This document shows positions 37,713-49,790 of a DNA stretch of 64,000 nucleotides, piece after piece (within the stretch, counting starts at the first letter, position 1; every line of letters starts with the position of its first letter). Where the stretch lies: positions 46,371,686 through 46,435,685 of the forward strand of contig NC_083604.1 in the NCBI RefSeq assembly GCF_029168945.1. The letters run 5' to 3'. Source of the DNA: Cannabis sativa (Eukaryota > Streptophyta > Magnoliopsida > Rosales > Cannabaceae). The translations under genes and the position numbers were made by a program. The notes under the pieces were generated by a model, which worked only from the letters and a program-made list of their open reading frames with translations, made no database searches and was not told the DNA's origin.

Positions 37713-38635
37713 AGACCAGAGAATTAAATAGGTCACGGGTAATATAATTGTTATGAAAAAAATAATTAGTGCCTATTATTTTCACACAAGTTTGTAGCTA
37801 AATTGTAAATTTTGCTTCAAATTTACTTTTTATTTTTTAAAATATATAATTATAAAAATATTTTAAAAATCTGACACTTTTTAATTTTTAAAGCGTTGTC
37901 AAAGGCTTTTTCGAGATATATGCTAAAGAGTATCAATGGTGTATCAGGTTATTTTTAATTTAATATAATAACTTTTAAAAAATATTGTAAATCAATCACA
38001 AAACGACATGTTTAGAGGTGCAATAGCAATGTTCATTTATTTTTTGAAAATAATTTCTTTATCGACGATTTAAGATATACGTTGACAAAAAAAAATATTT
38101 GCGGATGCATTAAAGTACTAGCAAAAACCTACCTCCACTCTTATCTTGTGTCCACTAATCCAAATTTACAGTGGTTGTAAACAAGAAAAAAATAGAGAAA
38201 AACTTGTAAATGAAAAGTCATTACCAAGTATCTTATGAAAATAGAACTTCAGAAATTTTAAAATAATAATAAAAAAAATACATATTTACATTTGTAATAT
38301 ATAATTTTTTTTTATAAATTTCAATCACATTAATAATATTAATCTAATTACCAAAACCTTATTGAAACTAAATTCTCAAACTACTTTCACTCATATATAA
38401 TTTGAGTAAGTTTGAAAATTTGTGATTAGTATTAATTTTTTTACTTTTTATACTTAATATTAATCTTTGTTTAAGGTAAAAATACCAAATTATAATGCAG
38501 CAATAAAGAAAATGTAGTTTGGTATTCTTAATGAACTTGCTACATATTATATAGTTTACTAGTTTAATGAACAAACAAATCGTGCATTACTATTTAGGAT
38601 TTTTTTGTGATAAATGTTATTTGTATAAAAAAAAA
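37713..38635. other. AT-rich intergenic DNA
   Basis: No coding frame, RNA gene or clear repeat structure recognised. Confidence 0.5.
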
Positions 38636-38872
38636 TTAGGCCTATCTCGGGGGGCCCAGCCCCCGGTTGTTGCTCTATCTTGGCGGTCATTGTCCGCCGT
38701 GAATTTGAGTGTCGAGATTGAGTATGAGTCTAGCTCAGCAGGCTAGGCCAGCCGAGATAGGTGAGCAATGTCGGCGGGCCTAGCCCTTCGAGATAGGTGA
38801 GCAATCTCGACGAGCCTAGCCCTCCGAGATATGTGAACAATCTCGGTGGGCTAGGCCCTTCGAGATAGGTCA
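38636..38872. repeat. GC-rich island with 36-bp tandem repeat
   Basis: Three successive 36-bp units start at 38753, 38789 and 38825, with a partial unit at 38861 (unit start CGAGATAGGTGAGCAATCTC). A degenerate unit precedes them near 38713. The island is bounded by inverted ends, GGCCTATCTCG (38639-38649) and CGAGATAGGTC (38861-38871). It stands out sharply from the surrounding AT-rich DNA. Confidence 0.85.
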
Positions 38873-39661
38873 TTTTTTTTAAAAAAAAAATGTATATTAT
38901 TTTTAGAGATAAAAATTCTCATGCTCCTAATATTATTCATGTGTATAATAACCAAATTTTATACCACAAATATCAAACAAAAATAATTTATGTACAGATA
39001 GTACATAATTAATAATAAAAATCTTTCAGAACAAATAGACAATAATAAACGTAACAAACACAACTTGGTCACTTTATAAATATGGCAACTAATGATATCT
39101 CCTCTCATGAAAGTAACAACCAACTATTGTTTATTCTTAGTCCTCATTTTCAAGTAGTGGCTTATCCCTTAAGTGCAATATTTTCAAGAGTGTCAACAAC
39201 TTGCATGAAAGAAAATTATTAAAGCAACATATATTGATATGCAGAACACAAAAACAATGTTGTAAACTCAAAAAATTATGTTGCTATTAAACAAAATAGT
39301 AGTAAATATCACTGCTTTATTAACTAATATAATGAAGACCAATGATATGCTTTACAACAAAGATGAACTATTAAGTTTTTTTCCAATGCTATTTAGGAAG
39401 CTAAGCATTTAACATAAGTGTATATTTTAACTTTTATACAACATGTTGTTAAGGCTTGATGACCAATTATTATTACCTATGATTATTAACTTCATATAGA
39501 ATAGAATGACAATCCAATAACTATAAAATAGCTAAGATGACATCTGATGTTCATATATATCAAAGGTGAAAAAAGAATGCAAATAAATTGTAATTTTGAG
39601 AGATTAGGTTTATTTTGAAGTTAAAATCAATTCCCACCCCTAACATTCAAAGTACACATCA
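38873..39661. other. AT-rich intergenic DNA
   Basis: No gene recognised. It probably includes decayed CACTA sequence downstream of the fragment at 39662-39817. Confidence 0.4.
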
Positions 39662-39817
39662 TTACACAGAAGTTCCTTTTAAATTTCCACACATCATACA
39701 TGGGCAAGATATCATAGTAGGATCCTCTTCATTTTGCATGGAAAAATTCATGAAATAGTTAACTCCATCTTCATACTCTTTTGACAATCTATTCTTTTTC
39801 GTCCAATCTCTATCCAT
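39662..39817 (-). pseudogene. Fragment of CACTA TNPD transposase (transposase-associated domain)
   Basis: A 51-codon frame starts MDRDWTKKNRLSKEYEDG and continues to CPCMMCGNLKG before a stop. This is the N-terminal transposase-associated domain of En/Spm transposases, usually starting MD.SW and ending with CPC..C.N. The HL..GF part and the rest of the protein are missing. It is unrelated in position to the CACTA element at 42124-49978, so it marks a second, largely erased copy. Confidence 0.75.
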
Positions 39818-39989
39818 ATTAATCTATAATTATCTAAAATAATTTAATGCTATTACAAGTTAAAAATTACATCAAAGCAATTTTTAAACAAGTTAAATTA
39901 TTTTAGTGCTTATAAATCTTCATTGTTATTAAAAATTGGGCAAAGTTTCCTCTGTTTCTATAATATTTTCAAATTTTATAAGTACATAT

Positions 39990-40208
39990 TGTTGGATTAA
40001 AAATCATATGTGGGCACATATGTATAATGTATATGCTATTATAAAGTGTGATACAAAATTAAGTGACCAATTATGTTATGTGTATCAAAAGGGTATTAAA
40101 TTGTCATGGAAATAATGTGGAGATACCATAAGTTAATTTATAATTTGTTGAGTGGCCGAATTATAAATACCCAAAACTCATTCTAAGATGAGTCTATAAA
40201 TAGGTAGT
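39990..40208. repeat. Possible small LTR, left part (continues at 61156-61266)
   Basis: A TGTTGGATTAAAA start here and a TCTCCAACA end at 61266 give 7-bp inverted termini if the Athila insertion is removed, a unit of about 330 bp. A TATA-like TCTATAAATAGG lies at 40190-40203. No target duplication or PBS was found, so the interpretation as a solo LTR or TRIM end is tentative. Confidence 0.35.
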
Positions 40209-41734
40209 TGTTGTGAAAATTCTATTGCTTTATAATTGCGCAAGTGTACACAATCACAAACAAGTAATACAATGATAAGTAATCAAAGTTCGTCTCCACA
40301 GGGACTTTTTACTAAATAATGTTAAATCGACTAAAAGTAATTCCAAGAATTTCAAATAAAACTAAAATAAAATCACACATCAATTCACAAGAAAAATTTA
40401 TAGCCTTGAATCTAAACTTGAGAACTAATTTTTTAAACTAAATAAACTAAGAATAAGAAACCAAAAGTGATTAAAATGGTGGTAATTTCAGATTAGGAAA
40501 ATAGACTTGGGTGATTAATTTCCACTTGTATGTCCCAGTTGATACAGCAATGACACAGCAATGACTCAGCAATTCTGGGAAAGTTAACAGATTTCAAAAA
40601 AACCAGCAAGCTTTTTCCAAAACTCGCAATAAACCATTCACAATCTCACAATGCATTCCTACATCAGTTTAGATCACAAATAGCCCAATAGAGCATCAAA
40701 TCCTTAGTTATACATGGTAGCAAAATATTCCTATTTCACTACTAATTAATACCTAAAAGAAAAGGTAAAAATCATGCATCAATTAGAAGGGTTCAACTAG
40801 GTCTTACTTTTCCAAGTAGGATCTAGCTTGCTAAATGTTAAAAATGGCCAAAAATTAACATTCATTCAACATTTCATCACAACTAATTGAACTAAGTCAA
40901 GATTACTTCATCATTGCAAAGTCAAAACACTAGTCCATACAAGGGGTTATAACCACCCAAATCTCAAAAAGTTTAGTTCATAACTGAAATTAAAAACTCA
41001 AAACCAGAAAATGTATTGTTCATGAAGTTAAAGAGAAGCTTAAAGAGAAGAAAATGATACAAAACGAAGTGGAGAGCAAGAGAAATGAGTGGTGAGCTCA
41101 AATCCTTTCTTTGATAGTTGTCTTCTTCTCCTTCTTCTCAATCTTCTTCTTCTTTGTACTCTCTTTCTCTGTACTTTTTCTATCCTTTTTGCTGCTGTAA
41201 TTTTGGTACTCCTCATTCAAAGTGCAGCCAGCCTCTTTTTAATTCCTCCCCCCTTTTCCTCTTTGCTCCCCAATTAGGGTACCAAAGTTTACCCTAATTG
41301 GAAATCCCAATCATCACCCACTTGTCCTTCATTTTCCACATGTTTGTTGAGTCAATAGCCAAATTCCGCCACCTCAGCTCGTTTTTCTTTTCATTAAAGC
41401 CAGCTGGACTATCTGCCAAAATAAACTTACTGGGCTGACAAGTTGCTACGCGATGATTGCTATAGCAATGCCAGTCAGCAATAATCATTTTCCTGCTCCT
41501 TTTTCTCCTTGTCCCAAACATTTCCAAATACCTATTCTTGTATTTTTTTTTGCTTAAAACACATAAAAACAACAACATAAGTCCATCTAACACTTACTAA
41601 CACACACACTTCCATTTATTACAAAGACACAACAAACTAAACACAATTACACAATATAGACATTAATTGCTCCACAATTCACATTAAATTCAAGCTTAAA
41701 GATGTGAAAATAACTCTAAATCTTAGAGTTATCA
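40209..41734 (-). repeat. 3' LTR of Athila element
   Basis: The minus strand runs TGATAACTCTAAG to TTTTCACAACA. It is nearly identical to 59629-61150. Both carry an oligopyrimidine-rich patch near their middle, giving spurious Leu-rich frames. Confidence 0.93.
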
Positions 41735-41747
41735 ACACCCCAAACTT
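41735..41747 (-). other. Polypurine tract of Athila element
   Basis: The minus strand reads AAGTTTGGGGTGT, directly before the LTR's TGATAAC. The core 12-mer occurs four more times inside the element (50240, 50416, 50504, 53789). Confidence 0.85.
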
Positions 41748-42159
41748 AGAATCTTGCTCGTCCTCGAGCAATGACAACAAAAAAACGAACAAAATAAAGC
41801 ATAACAACAAATTTTACACAAAGATTCACACACAAGACACATAAGAGATTCCATAGAAATTCAAGTTGGCCTAGCGAACATTGATGCTCTCAGAAAAAAA
41901 ATGGAATTAAATGGATTAGGAAATTGCTTGCCGTAACTTTATATGCTGCCCTTTTAATGTTTTGTCATTGGATAACATTAATATTTCCCAAAAGTCACCT
42001 AATCAACAATTTATACAAGTATATCCCACCTAAACTTTGAACTTCTATCCAACTACCTAAAACTTTTTTTTTTATATTCATTTCAGCTCCATAAGTTGGA
42101 TTAATGCACTCCTCTCCACTAATCACTACTACAAAAACACCCTTTAGAGGCGGTTTTTA

Positions 42160-42356
42160 AGCCCTTTAGGCGTCGGTTTTCGCGAAATTCGCTACCGACG
42201 CCTATCAGGGCGACGCTAAAGGGTTTGATTTGAACCGACGCCATATATACCCCTATGGCGTCGGTTCCTAGCTAAGAACCGACGCCATAGGGGTACATAT
42301 GGCGTCGGTTCCTAGCCAATAACCGACGCCATATGTGGCGTAGGAACCGACGCCAA
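42160..42356. repeat. CACTA subterminal repeats, left end
   Basis: About eight copies of GCGTCGGTT or its complement AACCGACGC in alternating orientation. Pairs can fold into hairpins such as GGCGTCGGTTCCTAGC against its mirror. In CACTA elements such motifs bind the TNPA-type protein. Confidence 0.85.
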
Positions 42357-42689
42357 AACTCCTCAGATTTCAGTTTTTTTCATTTTTTTTAATTTAATTA
42401 TATTATTTTAATTTTATATTTATTAATTTATATACATATTTATTTAATTTAAATTACATATTTATTTAAATTTTAAATTACATATTTATTTAATTTAATT
42501 ATATATTAATTACATTTTAAATTAAATAGTAATTAAATTTGGGTAAAAACATAATTTGATTTCATAAAACTAATTAAATATTACACAAACATGTAAAATT
42601 AGTTAAAAATATTAATAAGTTAATAAATCTAATTACAAGTTAATCTATAAAAATTACATAATGAAGAAAAATTCTTCGACCTTTGAGCC

Positions 42690-45600
42690 TCAATCGTCAC
42701 CGTGAATCACCGCCATCAATTGTTCGATCCACTTTCGCTGTAGTGGTAAAATTTCTGTTTTTGGATCGTATTGCTTCTTACCCCCAAACTGTTAAAAAAA
42801 TTAAAAATTTATATTAGTTTATGTATATGTATATTATATATTTGTTATTATAAAATTTATATACTATGATCAATAATTAAAACTTACAGCTTTTTGATCT
42901 TCTATGTAACGGTTGGGGTTTGCACGTGCGACGATGTCAGTCATATATTTCAAAACATAAAAACCGCATTCTTGGCTTTTAGGTTGTCTTGGACAGTTTG
43001 CTTGTGCAATTCCTTGCCACGGGCCAAGATACTGATGTGCGTCCCCTATATACATGAATGCCCTGTTTGGAAAAATTATATTAGCATTTCAATTCGTTAG
43101 TTAATTTAAATTCGTTACATAAGAAGTCATTAAATAATTACCTTCCGATCATTTGTTCTATTTGTTCGGGAATTGGGCGGCCTTTTAGAGGGTTTAAATG
43201 GATAATTTTGTTTGGCGCAACCACCACTAGCGTCCAATGCATCCTAGAAAATTATATTGGAATATAAGTAAGATAGTATAAAAATAATTTGAAGACATAA
43301 TATAGAAATGAACAATTAGCACTAAAGAATTTAATAAAGTTTACCCGATATTCCAAGGAATAAAGAACATTTGGTGGTTGCTGTTCATTAATGATAACCA
43401 ATTAGCCAATCGTCTTGCCGCATCGTCAAAAGATCGACTACGTTCTTCATCGCTGATCCCATGCACTGTGAGAAGCTCTGGGTCGTAAAACTTGAAAATT
43501 TTTCTCAGACCGTTGATGCTCTCCCATATGTGCCTGCCAAAAAAAAGTGTTAGTGCCTTATAATAATTTAACTATAATTTGATATAAGGTTAATTAGATT
43601 AAAGAAGAGTATACATCATTCCAAACAGCATTCCCTGGTTGCCGATGTAGTTACACGTAGCAACCTGCTGCAAATCCTCTCCAGATAAAATGATCTGGGT
43701 ACGCGGTGCAATGAATCCTCGGGGGACAGAAATTGTGATTATATCACGTTTATCTTTGAGCCTTAGGAATTCATGAATCATCCATTTCAGCGAATTAGGG
43801 ATCAACGCCATCTTCTCTTCCGTGAACAACTCATCTTCCCGTGCACCACGGCTTTGTGGAGAAAGCATCGGAGCTTTCCCCTTTGACGCATCACGTCTTG
43901 AGGGCGGTTGAGCGAGTGGACCCTAAACAAAACAGAACATAATATATATATATCAAATTTTATCTAATTTCTACCGAAATTTCGGCAGCATAACGGTTGT
44001 AATTGAATGATCCCAAAAATTTTGAACATGGCTGTATAACGACAAATAACACATATATAACAGTAGTTTGTTCATCCATCCCACCGCAGCACATATATTC
44101 GCAGAACCTACTTCACTACGGATGAATATTGAAGATATTCAAACTCCACTAATCATTAATAATTAATTTCAGTTGAGAAGTTACCTCGGTTGTTAAAATT
44201 AAGTGTTTAGGCCAAGGAAGGAACATCTGGTACACGTCCCTAACATATCTGAACTCTTCAAGTGGGACTGGGATTTCAGCGTCCTCTTGCAGGATTTCCG
44301 AAACCATGATCCGAGCATGTGAATCATCGTAATCCTGGCAGTGAACTTTGATCACACCCACATGCTCGTACAAATACCCTCGGGCCACAATATTGTCGAT
44401 GTTGTCAGAGCAGAGATGTACTTGCTGATTAAGGGCCGCATGGTCATCAAAATTGTATAGGATACCTTGGTCGTTGAGGGAAATGAACTCCTCAGCATAA
44501 ATTTGTGGTTGTACCTCATCCTGAGGAGCGTATGGTTGTGGAACATACGCCTCACCAGCCACCTCTCCTTCTTCCTCTTGTTCGGCAGCGTTCCTCTGCT
44601 GCTTAAGGGATTGGACTTCGGCTTTTAATTGTTCAATCTCCTTCGCTTGCCGAGCCACAACATCAGACACTTCCCTTTTCTTCCTGCCGAACAGTTGAGA
44701 TGCCCTGGTCAGGAACCTACAAATCATAAAATGCAAATTAGCAACGATTTCATTTGTGTAACTAAATAAATAACATTTGAAGTAATAGCATACCCAGCAG
44801 CCCTGACACGTCCAGGATGCTCTGGTGTCCCGAGCGCCTGCGTGAGGATATCGTTTTGGCCCTGGACCTGAATTTGTCCCTGACTAAGCTTCTCCTCTAA
44901 TTGAGCCTAATGCACGCATATATTCAAGCAATTAGTATATGAATTATATACACTAACTCTAATTGAATTATATATTCAAGCAATTAGTATATGAATTAAT
45001 ATATACTTACTATCTTCTCGGCAATTTCCTTGTCGTAATCAGTGACAAGTTTTCTACTCTTGGTGCGAGATTTAATCCAAACACGGTGGCGGGGAGGATC
45101 TGCAACTTCGAGGTCCTTTTTCTACATAACGTTATAACAATGAAATGAGTACCAATTAAATTGTATAGCACATTATAGCACATTAAATTTTTAGTATTAC
45201 TTACCACAGCTTCCCGTACGTTCACCATCCCACTCCGACCACTTCGATGTCTGGATTGAATTTTTGAGGAACGTTCACGTTGCACCTTACTCAATTCCTA
45301 CAATGCCAAAAAAATACATTAGATACATGTACTTGTATTTAAGAGTTTATCTTAGTGTTAATATAATTAGCGTACCAGAAATTCAGGAGTTAGTCTACTT
45401 TCAACAAATTTGCACCAATCAGCAGCGTCGATCTCCGGGTGCTTTTCAGGGACTTGTGCCAGTCGTCCCAGATCATTCTCTTTCAACGCGGGCATTATGA
45501 TGTCTTTTGTCATCCTATTCTTGAAGTCTTTCATTAACTTTCCAGCTAGGATGAGACAATCATGTTTGAAGGTGTCCGGCACAATGAACCCCGTCTATTT

Positions 45601-45962
45601 TGAAGGAAAACAAACACGGTTAGAGTCAACATTTGGAGTAATAGAAAAACAAATCAAAATTCTAACAAATAATAGCTTACCTGAATGTCTTTCCAAACTT
45701 TATTTTTCAGAGTCTGGTTGACTTCTTTCCAATTTTTATAAGCCAACCCTATTGTCTGCCGACATCTGACTCCCAGAGTGGATACGAGCTTCGCGTAGCT
45801 TTTTCCACAGTATTGACCTTTATCATTAACTTCGAGGGCCACTCTTTTGCCCTGATCCATTAGTTTGGATATTTCATTCATTTGCGTCGGCCCTCGTGTA
45901 GGTATTGTGGTTGGACACTCATTTTCTGCTCCCGAATCAGATCCTGATTCTGAGTTCGCCAT
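42690..45962 (-). CDS. TNPA/PTTA-like transposon protein fused to C48 (Ulp1-like) peptidase, 11 exons
   Basis: Predicted CDS exons: 45962-45681, 45594-45376, 45297-45205, 45121-45011, 44906-44794, 44716-44185, 43922-43615, 43533-43345, 43243-43142, 43062-42888, 42788-42690. All introns are GT-AG and the joined frame is 740 codons without a stop. The start is MANSESGSDSG. Residues to about 235 resemble plant PTTA/En-Spm transposase-24 proteins (KRVALEVNDKGQ, RHRSGRSGMVN). A coiled coil follows at about 290-320 (ARQAKEIEQLKAEVQSLKQQ). The C-terminus is C48-like: catalytic His in MHWTLVVV, then CPRQPKSQECGFYVLKYM with the expected Gln and Cys. The usual Asp is Asn in HLNPLKG, so proteolysis is doubtful. 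In CACTA elements the second gene binds subterminal repeats; a protease role would be inference. Confidence 0.85.
43970..44150. repeat. Dispersed CACTA-internal repeat, copy A (within an intron)
   Basis: About 180 bp shared with 48514-48694. It begins with the palindrome CCGAAATTTCGG (43974-43985) plus CAGCATAACGG and ends with ACCTACTTCACTACGGATG..AAGATATTCAAACTC. It lies in the intron between exons 6 and 7 of the TNPA-like gene. Confidence 0.85.
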
Positions 45963-46108
45963 GTCTACACCATTAACAAACAAACTTCAAAGTTAGCTAC
46001 ATATATAACAAGTAGTGTATATGAAATATTAAAAGCATAAACAAATTGTTAAGTATTCAGGACCATTCACAACCACAATATAAAGTAAGCTATATATCAA
46101 GTTACCAA

Positions 46109-47868
46109 TTAGACACGTTTTCTTTTCTTTTTTTGTTTATGTTTGCCTGAATCACAATTGACCCATATTCCCTCATTGATATCGTTTCTAATGTATTCAG
46201 CGTCGTCTTCCTCAATGTTACGATCAATTCCCATGAGTTGCTCATGAATTGGTTGTCCAACAATGAAGTCATCGTAACATAAGTCAGCATTCTCCTCATC
46301 CTCTTCAGTCTCTAAGAACCTCCTCTCTGGTGTCGATAAAACAATAGACCATTTATCATTAGCCGGATCAGAAATGTAAAAAACTTGAGCTGCTTGGCTA
46401 GCCATGATGAATGGATCATTCTTGCTTCCTCTCTTACTTAAATCAACCAAAGTAAAACCAAGCTCGTCAGTTTTTACTCCAACGTTGTTGTCAACCCAAG
46501 AACACTTAAAAAGTGGAATTCGGAACGCAAAATAATTGAGCTCCCATATTTCTTCATGACCCCGTAATACGTCATAGTACCTAAAACAGGGTTTCTATCT
46601 TTTGCACTTGCAAAGTGCATAGTTTCTGCGACGATACGTATACCACTATTTTGAACCTCTCGAGCATCATCTCTTGACTTTGTATGAAAACATTTACCCC
46701 TTACAATGTACGCTTCATGCTTTGCAACCGCAAAAGTTGGTCCAAGGGCAATACGACTCAACACATCAGATACTCCATGATTCGGTTCGTTCAACTTTGC
46801 TATAATGGTATTCCTTAACCACCCAATGAAAGTTTGACGATGTTGGTCTGCAACCACCCAGGGAGGAAGATTGTACATAACTAGGAAGACAGGCCATGAA
46901 CTATGACGACTACTTAGAGATCTATGTGGATTTACTCCATCCGCAGACAGACCGAGACGAATGTGTCTTGGTTCAGATTTGAATTCAGGATTTATGTAGT
47001 TCACTTTTTTCCAAGCTTGGGAATCTGCAGGATGTCTAAGTTTTCCATCTTTCACTCTCTTGGTCTCATGCCAAATCAAATTTTCAGAATGTTCTGCACT
47101 ACGATATAATCGTTTCAGTCGCGGAATCAAAGGCATGTACCACATCACTTTTTGGGGGATAAGTTTCCTATTCTCCTTACTCTTGTTTACTTTATGGCGG
47201 GATAAACCGCAAGTCGGGCAATAATTCATGTCTGCATATTCCTTACGATATAAAATGCAATCGTTCGGACATGCATGAATTTTTTCATACTTCAATCCTA
47301 TAGAATTTAACGTTTTTTTCACTTCATAAGTAGATTCCGGAAAGCAGTTGGCAAATGGTAAGATATCTTTAAAAGCAGCTAAAAATTGAGTAAAACATTT
47401 ATCGCTCACTCCATTTTCTGCTTTTATGTTGTAAAACTTTACCATTGTTGGTAATCTTAGTTTTTTACAACCATCGAACAGAGGTTTATCAGCATCACTA
47501 AGAAAATTATCGAATTTCTCAGGATCATTAAGAAATTCCTCCTGTGCTTCGTTAAGCAAGTCCAATGGATAATCATCGAAATCATTACCCTCGATATCAT
47601 CTACCCCCCGCTTTCCTAATGGATATGGATCATTAGGTAAATGTTCGCCATGGTAATACCAATTAGTATAACTTCTATTGAAACCTCGTAAATACACATG
47701 GTCCTTAATCATTGTAATATTCCCTTTAGATACATTACAACAATCTACACACGGACAATGAATACGATCGTGATTTGTAGAATTCTTTAAGGCAAACTCT
47801 AAAAATGCATCGAACCCTACTTGAAATCGCAGTGTGTCTCTCTCCTCACGCATCCATGATTTATCCAT
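46109..47868 (-). pseudogene. TNPD-type CACTA transposase, internally deleted and frameshifted
   Basis: Starts MDKSWMREERDTLRF, the transposase-associated domain, with CPCVDCCNVSKG after about 45 residues. A TNPD central part follows (KIHACPNDCILYRKEY, YCPTCGLSRHK, LGLSADGVNPHRS). After VMYNLPPWV the frame jumps straight to the C-terminal part (FIGWLRNTII, VQNSGIRIVAE). The usual stretch of a few hundred residues with LLIPGP and the catalytic core is missing. A 1-bp deletion near 46550 shifts the frame; the remainder (WELNYFAFRIPLFKCSW to KKRKRV) is in the next frame to 46109. It cannot encode an active transposase. The second gene begins about 150 bp downstream on the same strand. Confidence 0.9.
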
Positions 47869-47898
47869 AACAAAAATCCTATCCAAAAAAATTCAGTA

Positions 47899-48050
47899 TT
47901 TAGTAACTACTTATAGCTAGTTACTAATTACACAATGTAACTAACTAAGTTTCTCACAATTTATTCATATTAATTTATAAATTACTTAAATTCTCGTTTT
48001 AGATTAGTTCATATTATTAGGTTGTTTTGTTGATTAGAATGTTATTAAAA
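47899..48050. repeat. Direct repeat upstream of TNPD, copy 1
   Basis: About 155 bp (TTTAGTAACTAC.. to ..TTAGGTTGTTTTGTTGATTAGAATG), repeated with substitutions at 48249-48404, 350 bp away. It immediately precedes the TNPD start, so it may belong to its promoter region. Confidence 0.85.
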
Positions 48051-48248
48051 TGTTAAATATTTCTAATAAATAAAATTGAGGGGAAAATTTTTTGGTAAAG
48101 CAATAAAGGTATTAACTAATATTTTCCCCTTTTAATTAACTTTTGCTCTTTATTTTCTTTGAAAAATAAAAATCCACATTGAACCTCTCAAATGAAAGAA
48201 AAAAAAAATAAAAAAAGAAGGATTTTATATGTTTATTTTGTTAATTTA

Positions 48249-48404
48249 TTTAGTAACTAATTATATCTAGTTACTAATTACACAATGTAACTAACTAAGT
48301 CTCTCACACAATTTATTCATATTAATCTAAAAATTACTCAAATTTTCGTTTTACATTAGTTCATGTTATTAGGTTGTTTAGTTGATTATAATGTTGGTAA
48401 AATT
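48249..48404. repeat. Direct repeat upstream of TNPD, copy 2
   Basis: Second copy of 47899-48050. The 200 bp between the copies is AT-rich and unrelated. Confidence 0.85.
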
Positions 48405-48513
48405 AAAAAGTTTTCATAAATGTGAATATTATTATTTTTTATGTGACCTAACTTCTTATTACTATGTTATAATTAACTATATTATGAATGGTTTTAGTAA
48501 GATTTATCCTAAT

Positions 48514-48694
48514 TCTACCGAAATTTCGGCAGCATAACGGCTGTAATTGGACGTTCCCAAAAATTTTACAAGTGCCTAAAATAACAAACAAAACAGATAA
48601 ACAATACAAAATTAATCCACCCATCCGACCGCAGTACATGTATTCGCAGAACCTACTTCACTACGGATGAATATTTAAGATATTCAAACTCAAC
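48514..48694. repeat. Dispersed CACTA-internal repeat, copy B
   Basis: Partner of 43970-44150 in the same orientation, with the palindrome at 48518-48529. It lies between TNPD and the right end of the element. The last third also recurs at 62912-62976 outside this element. Confidence 0.85.
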
Positions 48695-49678
48695 TAACAT
48701 GCATTGATAATTAATTATATATTAAGAAAAAGTTAGTAAAAGTATATACCTATAATTGCAAGCCCAAATACGCTACACACAAAATTATGCCGAACCCCTA
48801 TAATATAAAGAAATACAACGAAATTACAAAATTAATTATTTCATAACTTATAACTAGTTATAAAAAATTGTAACAAGTTACTTAGTTACTAAATTATACA
48901 TACATATATATAATCAATTATATCTCACACTATTATCTCAAAAAAATAAAATTATATCACACACTAATTCCATTTTAAAATTTTTATTTCTAAACTAATT
49001 TTTTTTTTTGAAACTAATAAAATCCCTCCAATGTCATTTTATTCACAATAAATATACATTGCAAAAAATATATAAAATACAATTACAAAATTTATTTTCA
49101 TAAAAAATATACACACACTATATACACACACAATATATACACACATTATATACAAATATTCAATAAAATATACAAATACATATTATTACCTAATAACCGC
49201 AATCCGACGACCACCGTAAAAAATCCCGACACTATACACATAAAACACAATAATATTACTAATAAAATAAAAAAACTCAAATAATAATTTACAAAAACAT
49301 AAAATAAAACAATATACATAATACAATAAGAATAGAAGCAATATTTATACCTTAAACGAGGTTGAGATTGAACAATTTCTCAACAAAAATGGGTGGCCGG
49401 ATTTCACACCCAAAGTTTACTATTTGGGTTCGGATGACACTTTTAGAGGCTAAAAAATCAGAACTTTTTAGGTGTATGTTATTAAGTATCGAAAATGGAG
49501 GATTTTAAAAAAAAAATGGGCTGAAATGGTTGAGAAATGAGGGAGATAGGGTGGGGAGAAGGTGGTGGAGGCGAGGGTTTTGGCTGAGAGAAATGGGTCT
49601 CTGGTTTTTTCTGGGTTGCTGAGTGAAGTGGGGAGGAAGAAGGAAGGTCGAGCAAAAGGGTTATAGTCTGATCGACCC
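48695..49678. other. Non-coding right part of CACTA element
   Basis: AT-rich to about 49370, with ACACACTATATACACAC-like runs near 49110-49160, then a G-rich stretch (49500-49660). It probably holds the promoter and untranslated leader of the minus-strand transcript. Confidence 0.5.
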
Positions 49679-49790
49679 TATGGCGTCGGTTCCTTCATAG
49701 GAACCGACGGCATAGGGTACACGTGTCAGGTTTACGTGTACCCTATGCCGTCGGTTCACATGAGGGAACCGACGGCATAGGGTAATTCAG
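49679..49790. repeat. CACTA subterminal repeats, right end
   Basis: Four copies of GGCGTCGGTTC / GAACCGACGGCAT in inverted pairs around CCCTATGCCGTCGG. They match the left-end array but most carry a GCC-to-GGC variation (CCGTCGG for GCGTCGG). Confidence 0.85.

Noticed and set aside
38753..38870. CRISPR array
   Set aside because: The 36-bp units are contiguous tandem repeats without spacers, in a plant genome.
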